From Lindgomyces ingoldianus (lineage: Eukaryota; Ascomycota; Dothideomycetes; Pleosporales; Lindgomycetaceae), in the NCBI RefSeq assembly GCF_010093535.1, contig NW_022985166.1, positions 1,745,161 through 1,809,160 on the forward strand: a stretch of 64,000 nt of DNA, read 5' to 3'. The position numbers and the translations under genes are program-made. Below are positions 1-9,439 of this stretch, one piece after another. A model generated the notes under the pieces. It was not told the origin of the DNA. It ran no database searches and saw nothing but the letters and a program-made list of their open reading frames with translations. Every line of letters begins with the position of its first letter. The stretch's first letter is position 1.

Positions 1-556
1 GATTGGAGTGAATGGACAGGCCACAGCCAGCGAAGTTCCCGAAGTTGTAACCGAGAGCCAGAAGGAAGCGCACGTGAGTCCCGAGGCTTCCGCTAATGCT
101 GAGGCGGTCGAAGAAAAGAAAGAGGTGGAAACTGAACTGCTCAAGGAGGTTCAGAAAACCGACGAGGCCGGCGAGCCAGCTCCCACTGCCGCCGGTCTCT
201 CTGACGACGCTCTGGCTGACACTGAACCTCTCAAGTCATCTAGTGAACCTGATGCTTTGAATGCTGCAGCCTCCAAACCAGCAGAGCCTGAACCCGTCAA
301 GCCAGCTACCGACTCTCGTGACGTCTCCCCGATGTCAAAGCAGCCCACCACTGCCGAGCAGACTCAGCCAACCGTCACCACCGGCGCCGAGACTAGCAAA
401 GCCGAGGCCAAGACCACGCCCGCTACGGAAGTAGCCCCAGAGACGCCCAAGAAGGATACAGCATCCTCTTCAAAGGGCACGCCTAACACCACCGAGGACA
501 AGAAGAAGAAGAGGCGATCCATCTTTGGCAAGCTCAAGGACAAGCTGCACTTCTAA
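1..556 (+). CDS. C-terminal part of an acidic, low-complexity protein (5' end outside window)
   Basis: The reading frame is open at the left edge (codons start at position 2) and stops at 554-556, so this is the last exon or C-terminal part of a larger gene. The first methionine-like codon visible is a GTG and is not taken as a start. About 180 residues are visible. They are rich in Glu, Ala, Thr, Pro and Ser with no predicted fold, and end in a basic amphipathic tail (KKKKRRSIFGKLKDKLHF). I infer that such a tail could bind membrane lipids or a partner helix. I do not recognise the family. Coding is supported by the long open frame and the sharp change in composition after the stop. Confidence 0.65.
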   Translation, partial: IGVNGQATASEVPEVVTESQKEAHVSPEASANAEAVEEKKEVETELLKEVQKTDEAGEPAPTAAGLSDDALADTEPLKSSSEPDALNAAASKPAEPEPVKPATDSRDVSPMSKQPTTAEQTQPTVTTGAETSKAEAKTTPATEVAPETPKKDTASSSKGTPNTTEDKKKKRRSIFGKLKDKLHF

Positions 557-1778
557 ATAGTGTCGGTGCCATACACTTCATTCAAACCGTAGTGGACTAA
601 TCGAATTTGCCGGCATTTCTGCACAATAAAGTTTCGACGAGTTGTGCGCATCTCAATCTCATGGAATGGAATGGAATGGATCTGGACGTTTCTCTGCTCT
701 GCTCATGTTCAGGTTCAGGTTCAGGTTCATGAAGGTCTTTCTCTTTCTTCTTTCCTCTCTTTCTTGGCTTATACCACTCTCTCCCCTACCAATACTCTTA
801 TCACTGTTTCTCTATTTCCCTCTCTGCTTATAATTATGTCTAGTTTGCTTGTTCTCAAACCCAATTCCACTTTTCTCGGCCCGATTCGTGCGTTCTGCGA
901 TGCATATACAGACTCCTCTACAGTATTATCGAAGCGTCGGATGTATTTTCTTTTCGGAGGGATGAATATACCTGGACCATGACTAGGATAAGTTGTGTGT
1001 GTCTTGTTTATGTATGTGGGTTTTTGGATTCCTGTAGTTGCGGGGAATGCAAGCGGCGATGAGAGAAGGGAGGTGCCAGTAATTAATTTCGTCAATGGAG
1101 ATGAGATTTTGTATGCTTTTATCGTGTGGTAGTGCTTGTAAATGGGCGTGCCGGGGAATATGATTAAGATGAGTATTCTTGAAGCTGGCTCGTCGTTGGG
1201 TCTGAGACGTTAGCTACCGGACTTGAGTTCGAGTACAGCAACGTGCTAGCCAGGTCAAAGGCGAAAATCAACGCTGCCAAGATTGCTCCAGTGGGACTGT
1301 CAAAGCTTGTCAGGGAGCCTCATCTCGCCATTTTGTAATACCACTTTCCTACTTCACACGGACAAATTTTGAGATGCGGATACCTAATTATCTTTGGATA
1401 CCTCGGAACATGAGCGCACGGCCTGAATACGGCTCCGTGCCATTCACGTCGCAGAGCCCAACCCCCATCCTCTCTACCCTTTCTGGCGGATATTATTCAC
1501 AAATTCATTGCCGATCGCCATAGCTTCGGTGACTTGCTCTTTTGCCCACTTATGACTAATCGTATTCAGCATTTTTAACGTCCGAGTGGCGCCTCTGGGT
1601 CTTATCTGGACCTCTCATGATGTCGCACGCTATCGCCTCTAAAATGGCATCAGCAATCGAATATGCACTAAGTTCCTTTATAAGTTTGTCCCCTCTTCAC
1701 CAGGATGCCATTATCGCAATCTCAAGTTTCAATCAATAAATTCCAGTATCTAGTCGTCTAGCTAGACAGCTCTTGATC
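557..1778. other. Intergenic region: 3' UTR of the left gene and promoter of the transporter
   Basis: No convincing gene is seen. A short ATGGA-type tandem lies at about 660-680 and three to four GTTCAG units at about 707-730. The right part should hold the promoter of the amino-acid transporter; a TATAA sequence about 100 bp before its ATG is listed separately. Confidence 0.6.
1679..1683 (+). promoter_or_regulatory. Possible TATA box of the amino-acid transporter
   Basis: TATAA sits about 96-100 bp upstream of the ATG at 1779, a plausible distance for a fungal core promoter. There is no transcript start evidence. Confidence 0.3.
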
Positions 1779-3391
1779 ATGTCTACGCCTCCTTATCCAG
1801 ACGAGATCAAAGGGCCAGCCGCCGTTGAGAGCGGCGACGATGTGCCTCAGTACGACGGATCCAGTATCGACACCATCAAAGCGCTGGTCCATGAAGGTAA
1901 GTCCTAATTTCTCCAAAATTCTGTTTTTGTCTCCAGAATTTGCTCTGATAATGTGCAGACCACCAACATGAGATCAAGCTGCGAACTATGTCATGGCAGA
2001 AGGCAGCGTGGTTGCTTGCCGGAGACCAAGTCTGTCTTGCCATTATGGCTCAGACATGGTCGCTCTCGTAAGCCTGCCGTCGCTGCAGTCATCTTGGTGC
2101 CCGCCTCTAATATTGCATCTCCACGCAGGGTCCTAGGGTGGGTTCCAGGAATTATCACTATGGTGGCTGCTGGTATCCTCTTCTGGATTACTTCAATGAC
2201 CATGTGGAAGTACATAATGAAGTATCCTCAGATCAAAGATATCTGTGATTTCGGATACTACGCTTTTGGGAGAAATAGGTTTGCTTATGAGTTCTCTGGA
2301 TTCATGCTGCTCGCCAATAATATCCTCCTCATTGGCTTTCACATCCTCACTGGTGCCAAGGTCCTTAACACTCTATCAGATCACTCCCTTTGCACTGTAG
2401 TGTTCTCTGTCATTGCAACCTTGATGGGTATAGTGTTGTCCCTACCGAGGACCTTACGCCACGTTTCGTTCATGTCGATGTTCTCAGGTGAGTGATCACG
2501 ATTCCCATTTTCATGACCTTTCGGCACTATTCACTGACGCCTGTTTTGACAGCTGCATTTATGGCAGTTGCTGTCCTCCTTTTCTTGATTTTTGCTGGTA
2601 TCGAGGATGCTCCCCTGTATGGCTACAACGGCAACTATCCCACTGACGGCCCAGTTCGGACCTATGCCTTCCCCCTCCCCGGCACTACCTGGGTGAACTG
2701 CATGAATGCCGTGCTAAACATCACATTCCTCTGGGTTCCGCAAATTCTCTTCCCCACCTTTATCGCCGAGATGGAGCGACCACAAGACTTCCCCAAATCC
2801 CTGACTGTTCTCACTGGCATCTCCATCTTCTTATTCATTGTTCCCCCAGCCATTGGATTCCGATATCTAGGCCAGTACTCCACAGCCCCAGCATTTGGCA
2901 GTCTGGGTGTCGACGCCTACAAGAAAGGATCCTTTGCGTTTGTCATTGTGCCCACGCTCATCATCGGCGTCATCTACGCCAACGTCAGTGCCAAATACAT
3001 CTACTTCCGCATCATGGGCACATCTCGTCACGCGCATAGTAACACCGTGATTGGCTGGGGGATTTGGTGTGCAGTCATGGCAGGGATTTGGATTCTCGGC
3101 TTCATATTCGCAGAGGTGATTCCCAGCATGGGGGATTTCCTCTCCCTGCTTGGTTCCGCATTCGACTCATTCTTCGGATTCATCTACTTCGCGGTTGCGT
3201 ATTGGCATCTTTACCGTGGGAAATTGTTTGCGGGTACCTGGAGGTCGGTTATGACGGTTGTGCATGTCTTTGTTATGGCGGTTGGGCTGTTTATACTTGG
3301 TCCGGGATTTTATTCCGCGGTGAAGGCGATTATTGATGATTATTCGGCAGGTACGAGACCGGCTTTTAGTTGTGCGAATTTAGCTCTCTGA
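1779..3391 (+). CDS. Amino-acid transporter, AAAP (Aa_trans) family
   Basis: Four exons give one frame of 474 residues: 1779-1896, 1959-2067, 2129-2487 and 2553-3391. All introns are GT-AG and 61-65 bp long. The N-terminus is a hydrophilic tail (MSTPPYPDEIKGP...). It is followed by HEIKLRTMSWQKAAWLLAGD, the segment before helix 1 in fungal neutral amino-acid permeases, and about eleven hydrophobic helices. The C-terminus ends in SCANLAL, resembling the short FSCA(D/N)N-type ends of the family, so I keep the stop at 3389-3391 although a GT-AG pair could be drawn near it. The likely role is proton-coupled uptake of amino acids at the plasma membrane or vacuole; the substrate cannot be told. A TATA-like box lies about 100 bp upstream. 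Confidence 0.9.
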
Positions 3392-3499
3392 CGAGTCTTC
3401 TTCCTAGCAAAAGTATATAATTCTTGGGGCCCTGGATACAACGTCTGACCATAGTTAAACTAGATATATAGCAACGTAGCATAGGAAGTTAATAAGCTG

Positions 3500-3620
3500 T
3501 GTTATTGCACTGCATCCTATTACCTAGTGATGAACACGGCAGGGAATCTGTTTCCTATTGACTTTCTCGCTGACTCCAGTAAGAGGGTTAATAGATGGAT
3601 TGATCATATTCCACGTTAGA
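3500..3620. repeat. Degenerate dispersed repeat, copy C (weakest copy)
   Basis: The segment from about 3525 (GTGATGAACACGGCAGGG) through GTTTCC...CTCCAGTAAGAGG at about 3550-3590 aligns by eye with copies A (about 6978-7125) and B (about 12156-12300). The match is shorter and weaker than A against B. It lies about 130 bp downstream of the transporter stop. No function is evident. Confidence 0.4.
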
Positions 3621-3689
3621 TGAGAAAGTGCGGTAAATTTCGCCAATCAATGACTCTATTAATATTCAGAAGAGAGTATTGATATGTGC

Positions 3690-4892
3690 TCACCAAGATC
3701 CAATATCGGATAAGGCATCTTCGACCTCAGTCCAAGCCTCAGAAGCCAGAGACACGATATCCCAATCCCGCCCTAGCTGCTCCGCCACATCCATGATCAT
3801 GTCCTCGTAGTCACTCCGCCCGTAGACGCTCATTCCACCGGAACTATCCACCCACTCTGGACCCCCAAAAACCTCGTTCTTGGCGTCATCCCATGGCCTT
3901 CCCACTTCCATTTCCCCCAGCGCTCCTCTCGCCCATTCTCCCAGCGAGAACATCTGAGGAACTTCTGGATCGCGGGGCCAATATAAATGACAAGCGCAGA
4001 ACTGTTCACTGCAAGAGGTCCAGACGGCGATGAAGTGACATCCGGTGAAGTTTCTGTGCCATCGGAATGGCCACCCACCCCCAGTTGCGGTGAAGTGGTA
4101 GCGGAATGGATACCAGCCAAGGTTGCGCCAATTGTTGTCGTCTTCGTCCTCAGACTGCTCTTCCCCTTCGATTTCCCCATCGTCCTCGTCAGAGATATAG
4201 CTCATGTATCCCTCATCCACATCCACGTTCTCTTCAATTGCTTGCGATAGAGAGGAAATGTCCTGAAGTTGAGAGGTAGTCTGTGGCACTGGCACCTTTG
4301 ATTCCCCAGGACCGTCAAAAACATCCGCATAATCTCCAAAATAACAATACCTCTCATACGCATCCATACGCTCAATCATCTTCTCTGTATCCTCCATCAT
4401 ATCCAGATCCTCTCTCCACTCCTCCTCCTTGATCTCCCTCCTCATCCCCTTCTTCGATAATTGCCGTTTCTGCCACTTATTAGAATACTTCTTCTCCCGC
4501 GAGTGGTGGTAGCTAGGTGGACGCGGCCATTGCTGCGCTTGTCGATACGCCTCGCGCGGCGTGAATCTGTGAATAATGGCCGTGGAGAGGTCAGCCGGGA
4601 AGGATGTTAAGTACATGCTGGAGTCGCAGTCTGGGATGTGCGAATGGGGCGTGTAGTGGGACTGTTGGTTGGGGTGGGAGGGGAGGTCGAAGGGAGAGAG
4701 GCCTTTGAAGTGGTAGTACTTCTCCATTCGCGCTCGGTTGCGGGATTGTATGCGGCTAGAGGCGCGGAGATCGGAGGTGTGGGAAGCGTGCTTAGGGGAT
4801 AGGTCGTTGGCGGGAATGGTGGAGAATGGAAGGCCATGGATTTCGAGAGCGATATGGAGATCAGAGTCGTGAGGTTTGGGGGTGGGTGCCAT
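3690..4892 (-). CDS. Hypothetical acidic protein, 400 residues
   Basis: The single open frame continues upstream to an ATG at 5123, but I choose the ATG at 4892 (MAPTPKPHDSDLH). It has a purine at -3 and G at +4, and the upstream extension has no conserved look. The N-terminal third is basic and polar (NRARMEKYYHFKGLSPFDLP). The middle has a charged, probably helical stretch rich in Glu, Lys and Arg (about residues 150-200), then an acidic region (DEDDGEIEGEEQSEDEDD). The C-terminal part is rich in Trp, Phe and Cys (GWYPFRYHF, WPFRWHRNF) and looks like a folded domain. I recognise no named family. It is convergent with the upstream transporter. An intron in the far N-terminal region cannot be excluded. 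Confidence 0.65.
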   Translation of the reverse strand: MAPTPKPHDSDLHIALEIHGLPFSTIPANDLSPKHASHTSDLRASSRIQSRNRARMEKYYHFKGLSPFDLPSHPNQQSHYTPHSHIPDCDSSMYLTSFPADLSTAIIHRFTPREAYRQAQQWPRPPSYHHSREKKYSNKWQKRQLSKKGMRREIKEEEWREDLDMMEDTEKMIERMDAYERYCYFGDYADVFDGPGESKVPVPQTTSQLQDISSLSQAIEENVDVDEGYMSYISDEDDGEIEGEEQSEDEDDNNWRNLGWYPFRYHFTATGGGWPFRWHRNFTGCHFIAVWTSCSEQFCACHLYWPRDPEVPQMFSLGEWARGALGEMEVGRPWDDAKNEVFGGPEWVDSSGGMSVYGRSDYEDMIMDVAEQLGRDWDIVSLASEAWTEVEDALSDIGSW

Positions 4893-5526
4893 GATAAGTC
4901 TCTTAGCTCTCAGAGCGGCTTGCTGGAATGTTATAGAGGGTGTGTGCAAGTAGATAGGGAAATTAGTGCACTCAATGAAGAGGACTATATGTTGCTCGGG
5001 ATCCTGGGTTGGGATGACCTGTGCTATTTGTAAATTGATATGGAGGTATTCGCTTTGAACAAACGAGTATTGTACCCTTCTCCTGAAGAGCACAGCTGGA
5101 TATGACTCTACATTGCAATCCATGCACCAGTCACGCGCTGACTGTGCCCTTTGTCGTAGTGCGAGATTAGGATTAGGGAAAGGATGAGGGCTGAAGGCTG
5201 AGCGAAGGGCGGATGTCGATGATCCGTGAGGCGGTGCAGCGGTGTGGCTTGGGCTTTTGGATCAGCCACAACTGCTTCATAGGCTAAACAACTGCCGACG
5301 TATCTCTTCTGTCACTCCCAGAGCCGTCCTGATGGTGACATGAGGGAGAAGAGAAGAGACCAATCAGTGCCCCACATGACACTTCGCTGTGATATTTCCG
5401 ACATGTCATTCTCCACACGAAAACCCATGTACCATAGATCATTCAAATGAGAGTATACCTAATCTAGATCAACTTCCTCATTGTCTGATTTCTCTATTAA
5501 ACATCTATCCTCTGTTTCATCATATC
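4893..5526. other. Divergent promoter region between the acidic protein and the aldehyde dehydrogenase
   Basis: About 630 bp separate the two divergent starts at 4892 and 5527. In-frame upstream ATGs exist for both (5123 minus, 5389 plus), so either protein could be longer. The stretch just before 5527 is pyrimidine-rich. No clear operator is seen. Confidence 0.5.
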
Positions 5527-6954
5527 ATGCCTTCATCCTACACAGTTCCCCTTTGGATCAATGGTTCTCCCTTCCCCACACACACCACCTCTTCGTTCCC
5601 CGTCATAAAATCCGTCACCGACGAAACCGTGCATTATGCGACCTCAGCATCACCCACCCAAGCCCTCCTCGCTGTCTCCTCCGCAAAAACTGCTTTCAAA
5701 CCCTGGAAACACACAGCCCACACCATCCGTCGCGACCTCATCCTCCGCGTCGCCGCCCACTACGAAGCTCACACCCCCTCTTTCATCCAACACCAAATCT
5801 CTGAAACATCCTGCGACGAAGCCTGGGCGCGTCTAAACGTTGACCTCTCTATCCGGTACCTAAAAGAAATCGCGTCCTGCATCTCTAGCATCACAGGCGT
5901 GATCCCCCAAATTGAGAAACCGCACACCATGGGTTTTGTATTCAGAGAGCCAATTGGACCAGTCTTATGTATCGCGCCTTGGAACGCTGCGCTGATTTTA
6001 GCAACGCGGGGAGTTGCGAGTGCAATCGCGGCGGGCTGTACGGTGGTTTTTAAAGCGAGTGAACTGTCTCCCCGCACGCATTTTGCGATTACAGAGGCAT
6101 TTACGGAAGCCGGCGTTCCCCCTGGTGTGCTGAATCAGATTCAGGTAAGACGGGAAGATGCTGCGGAAGTTACGGAGACGTTGATTGCTAATGAAGCAAT
6201 TCGGAAAGTCGAATTCATTGGGTCTGCGGCTGTAGGGAGGGTTATTGGACAGCTGTGTGCGAAGTATCTGAAGCCTGTGTTGATGGAGTTAGGGGGGAAG
6301 TGTCCTGCTATTGTCCTCGATGATGCAGAGCTTGAGGAAGCGGCAAAGTTGTGTGCATTAGGTGCGGTTTTGCATCATGGCCAGATTTGCTTTTCTACGG
6401 AGCGAATTATCGTTCATCGGGCTGTGGCGGAGCAGTTTCAAGAACTGTTGATCAAGGCTATGCAGGGCATTAGCGGCCAGGCTGGAGCGGCAGTTACGGA
6501 GGGAATAGCAAGGCATGCTGAAGATGTGCTCAAAGACTCTCAAGCAAAGGGAGATAAATTCCTCGTCGGTGGTGTAGAACACAACGGACCACTTTCCCTC
6601 AAACCGACTATTGTTCTGGAACCCAAGGACTCTCGAATCGTAGACGAAGAGACATTCGGCCCGTCCGCTTCCTTGTACGTGGTCCAAAATGACGAAGCAG
6701 CCATCGAGCTCGCCAATCGCTCGGCATATGGTCTCAATGCGACGATCTGGAGTACTAACATGGAGCGAGCGTTAAGGATGGCACGGGAGCTGGAGTACGG
6801 ACAAGTACATATAAACAGCATAAGTGTTTACACCTCCCCGACTGCTTCGCAAGGCGGGGTGAAGGGCAGTGGCTTTGGGAGACAGAATGCGAAATGGGGG
6901 TTGGAAGAGTTCGTGGTAGATAAATTCGTTAGCTACCACGGAAAGGCGATGTAG
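5527..6954 (+). CDS. Aldehyde dehydrogenase, salicylaldehyde/vanillin dehydrogenase-like
   Basis: One uninterrupted frame of 475 residues. I start at the ATG at 5527 (MPSSYTVPLWINGSPF), where the family N-terminus begins, not at the in-frame ATG at 5389. The protein oxidises an aldehyde to the acid with NAD(P)+. All core residues are visible: the oxyanion Asn153 in PWNAAL, the cofactor-binding Lys176 in FKASE, the glycine motif FIGSAAVG (230-237), the general base Glu254 in MELGGK, and the nucleophile Cys288 in HHGQICFSTERI. The Rossmann motif has Ile where Thr is usual (FTGS). The sequence around residues 150-290 most resembles fungal salicylaldehyde or vanillin dehydrogenases, which act in aromatic catabolism. 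The substrate is inferred from similarity only. The region after residue 305 is shorter than in typical class members, which I believe is usual in this fungal clade. Confidence 0.9.
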   Translation: MPSSYTVPLWINGSPFPTHTTSSFPVIKSVTDETVHYATSASPTQALLAVSSAKTAFKPWKHTAHTIRRDLILRVAAHYEAHTPSFIQHQISETSCDEAWARLNVDLSIRYLKEIASCISSITGVIPQIEKPHTMGFVFREPIGPVLCIAPWNAALILATRGVASAIAAGCTVVFKASELSPRTHFAITEAFTEAGVPPGVLNQIQVRREDAAEVTETLIANEAIRKVEFIGSAAVGRVIGQLCAKYLKPVLMELGGKCPAIVLDDAELEEAAKLCALGAVLHHGQICFSTERIIVHRAVAEQFQELLIKAMQGISGQAGAAVTEGIARHAEDVLKDSQAKGDKFLVGGVEHNGPLSLKPTIVLEPKDSRIVDEETFGPSASLYVVQNDEAAIELANRSAYGLNATIWSTNMERALRMARELEYGQVHINSISVYTSPTASQGGVKGSGFGRQNAKWGLEEFVVDKFVSYHGKAM

Positions 6955-6974
6955 GGTAAAGAACGACATCATAC

Positions 6975-7135
6975 CACCAAATGTGGAACATGACAGGGGT
7001 GTAATTCAGGATAGAAATTAGTTTCCCGTTGGCGCTCTTCCTAATTCCAGCAAGAGGTAAAACAGAGAGACGTTTCCATCGTTGTGTTTGCACGTAATGT
7101 GATAACATGCTGTAGACAGCCAGGCATATAGTCAG
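6975..7135. repeat. Degenerate dispersed repeat, copy A
   Basis: This segment, just after the aldehyde dehydrogenase stop, aligns over about 150 bp with 12150-12305. Shared blocks in order are GTGGAAC, ACAGG, TTCAGGA, CCAGCAAGAGGT (CTAGCAAGAGGT in B), TACGT/CACGT, and TGTGATAACA. It does not look coding. Type and mobility are unknown. Confidence 0.6.
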
Positions 7136-7482
7136 GTCCATCACTCAATCCAAATCTTACAGTGCCTGTGGCCTTGACGTCAAAGCTTGACAAGCGTTCG
7201 GGCTGTCCAATTAAACACTGGCCCTGATGTCTCAAGAGGAGTTCACAAGTCGTAGTATCATGCACGCTTCTAGATAGGGCTTGATGTTTCAAATAATACC
7301 TTCTAAATCATACTAGTGCTAGCTAAAGCGAAAGCTGTGAGCGGTGATTCGCGATACCTGGGCTTAGCTATGGATGAACGCCGCCCTTCTCGACCGCCCT
7401 TTCGCACACCTTTGAGGCCACAACACTTGACACCAGCTGCTCACGTCTCACAATAATAGTAGTAGTATTTCCCACTTCCCCC
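7136..7482. other. Intergenic region downstream of the F-box pseudogene
   Basis: Nothing beyond short unsupported frames is seen between repeat copy A and the end of the F-box relic. Confidence 0.5.
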
Positions 7483-8560
7483 TTACGAATTAGGACCATT
7501 CCAATCTCCTGGTCCAACAACATTATACTTTGCATTCTCCAATATATCCGTGTCATCCCTTCCTCTCCGACTCAATTGCATAATCACTTCGCAGCAGAAC
7601 GACTGAAACCTGTCAGAGGATCTGGTTCTTGAAAAGTGGATGTTGAGGTTTCGCAAGGACTCTTTTTGAACCGTTGATATGGTGTCTGCAAGGTCAATTG
7701 CATATCGCCGACAGCCTGTAAGGTTGATTACTGGAAACGAAACACCGCCCATGACGTCTTGATAGTGCCGGGGGCGAAGAGGGTTTCGGTCTGGGAGATG
7801 TAAAAAGAGCTCTAAGGTGTTGAGCTGCACTCTTGTGAGGAGAGACATGTATTCCGGATACCGCTGTAAAGAATAGGCTACATTAACCCAAAAATTATTT
7901 TCATAGAAATGAAGAACGAAAGAGCAGAGGGAAACATATAGCTTCGGTTGATCTCGACCTTTTTCTTAGCCGGTAGAAAAGGTATGTCGAACCCCACATG
8001 CTTTAACTTAGGAAAATCTCGGGAGATGCCCAATAAGTACGTATGGCCTAGATAGTTGCGATATCCTGCGGAATATAACGTCTGTCTTAGCATTAATGTC
8101 TCCAACGTATGCCTATGCTTCTTGATGGCTGGCTACAATTTGTCAATGTAATTCCAATATTTGCAATATCTAATGATTTGAGACAATTTAGAGAATCGAA
8201 TAACAACATCGCTGGATCGATTGCGAAGAGATGTCTCGATTTCGACAGGCAGATTCTCAGGGATTAGAGACTGGGGGTGAGTCCAATAAGCACATCGAAC
8301 GGATGTTCGGTGTAGTCTTGGTGGAACTCTAGAACACAGATATGTGACCAGTCTACTGTACGAAATATTACTCTGGGCTCTCTTTGTTGGACTCGAAGCG
8401 ATTGCGCTAGATAACACTACAGTGCGGAATATGTGCGGTGTCACCAAGGCATTGAGAAGCTTTGACACACAGGTCAAGGAGAGGAGAAAGCTGGGAGAGG
8501 TATGGCGAAATCAGTTAGGATGAGATGGTGTATGTCATTTCCCAGACCTATGAAATCCAT
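7483..8560 (-). pseudogene. F-box protein relic, broken by a frameshift and a nonsense codon
   Basis: Read on the minus strand, the ATG at 8560 starts MDFIGLGNDIHHLILTDF and runs into PLPAFSSP then a stop. A shift of reading frame near 8484-8495 continues as LTCVSKLLNALVTPHIFRTV, which is the second half of an F-box (VSK.LN.L.TPHIFR). The same frame then runs to an in-frame TAG at 8133-8135, positioned in DKL-stop-PAIKKHRHTLETL, where a Trp codon would fit. It continues through LRR-like sequence (KLKHVGFDIPFLPA) to about 7930. A probable intron ending at 7867 (TTTACAG) joins to RYPEYMSLLTRVQLNTLEL. The final stop is at 7483. Intact fungal F-box proteins recruit substrates to SCF ubiquitin ligases; this copy should not make a full product. 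Sequencing error at the frameshift is the main alternative. Confidence 0.6.
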
Positions 8561-9439
8561 CCGTGGTGGTGGTGTCATGTGGGGTGGAAAGGGAAAATGT
8601 GAATAAGGAGGAACTGGAAAATGTGTGTTCGATTCTGGTATCGGAAGCAGCAGGGGGCTTCTTGAAAAAGACTCGCGAGATATGCATACTAGATTTCTCT
8701 ACGACTTCAAAAATGCCGCAAAATCTGCCAATTATCTACGCCACATGCCTGCATGCATTCACGGGGCTGTTATGATGAGCTGTGCCTCCCCAATACGACA
8801 TGGATTGAGGACGCCACATTGTTGTCTTCTAGGGGTCCGAAGCAATTGATTTGCAAGGCAGAAAGCTGTCAAGAGAATGCCAATTCATTCCTGAACTGAA
8901 GAGGGGCGTGCCGGCAGAATTCGAGTTGATCGAGATGGTAGTGGGTGCATATTGTTATCGATATTTTCGTTTGGAAGCGAACCTACTGCCACAACACCTT
9001 CACTCATCAACATCGCTCAACTACAATTGGCCGCGATTTGAGAGTCAATTGCTGGTGTGCAAGCTTTCCGGCCCTCCAATTATAACGCCCCTACAGAGGA
9101 TTTGTGATGAAAACGAGGGGCGGTTTCTCAACCGAACGGCTGCCACCCATCCTTGCAACTAGCAGGATGGCTGCAGCCGACCCTCAGGACACCGCGAAGG
9201 ATAAAAAACTGCAGTTATGTGGGGCACCCCCTCCCTTACCATTTTTCTCTCCGTTGACCCAGATGCCATCATAACCTGACAATCAATGGACCTTGTCGAT
9301 CAAATAGGATCCAGCTCCTATTCCAACCTAGTTTACATCTCTGGTAAACGTTTCCCATGTCTCTAACCCACAGGTTGCTAACGCTGCTAGAGGAACCGCT
9401 ATTAACGGACGTGGGCTTATAGATTACTATTAGCATGGA
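8561..9439. other. Intergenic region, no supported gene
   Basis: Several short frames exist on the plus strand (for example 8851-9162) but none shows a recognisable domain, a good start context or splice continuity. The region separates the F-box relic promoter from the 3' end of the MFS gene. Confidence 0.5.

Noticed and set aside
3349..3452. An extra C-terminal intron in the amino-acid transporter (GGTACGAG ... CCTAG)
   Set aside because: The unspliced end PAFSCANLAL already matches the usual family C-terminus.
5389..5526. Longer N-terminus for the aldehyde dehydrogenase from the ATG at 5389
   Set aside because: The extra 46 residues do not resemble the family or a targeting peptide, and the family N-terminus begins at 5527.
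8851..9162. A 103-codon plus-strand frame
   Set aside because: No recognisable domain and no splice or start support.
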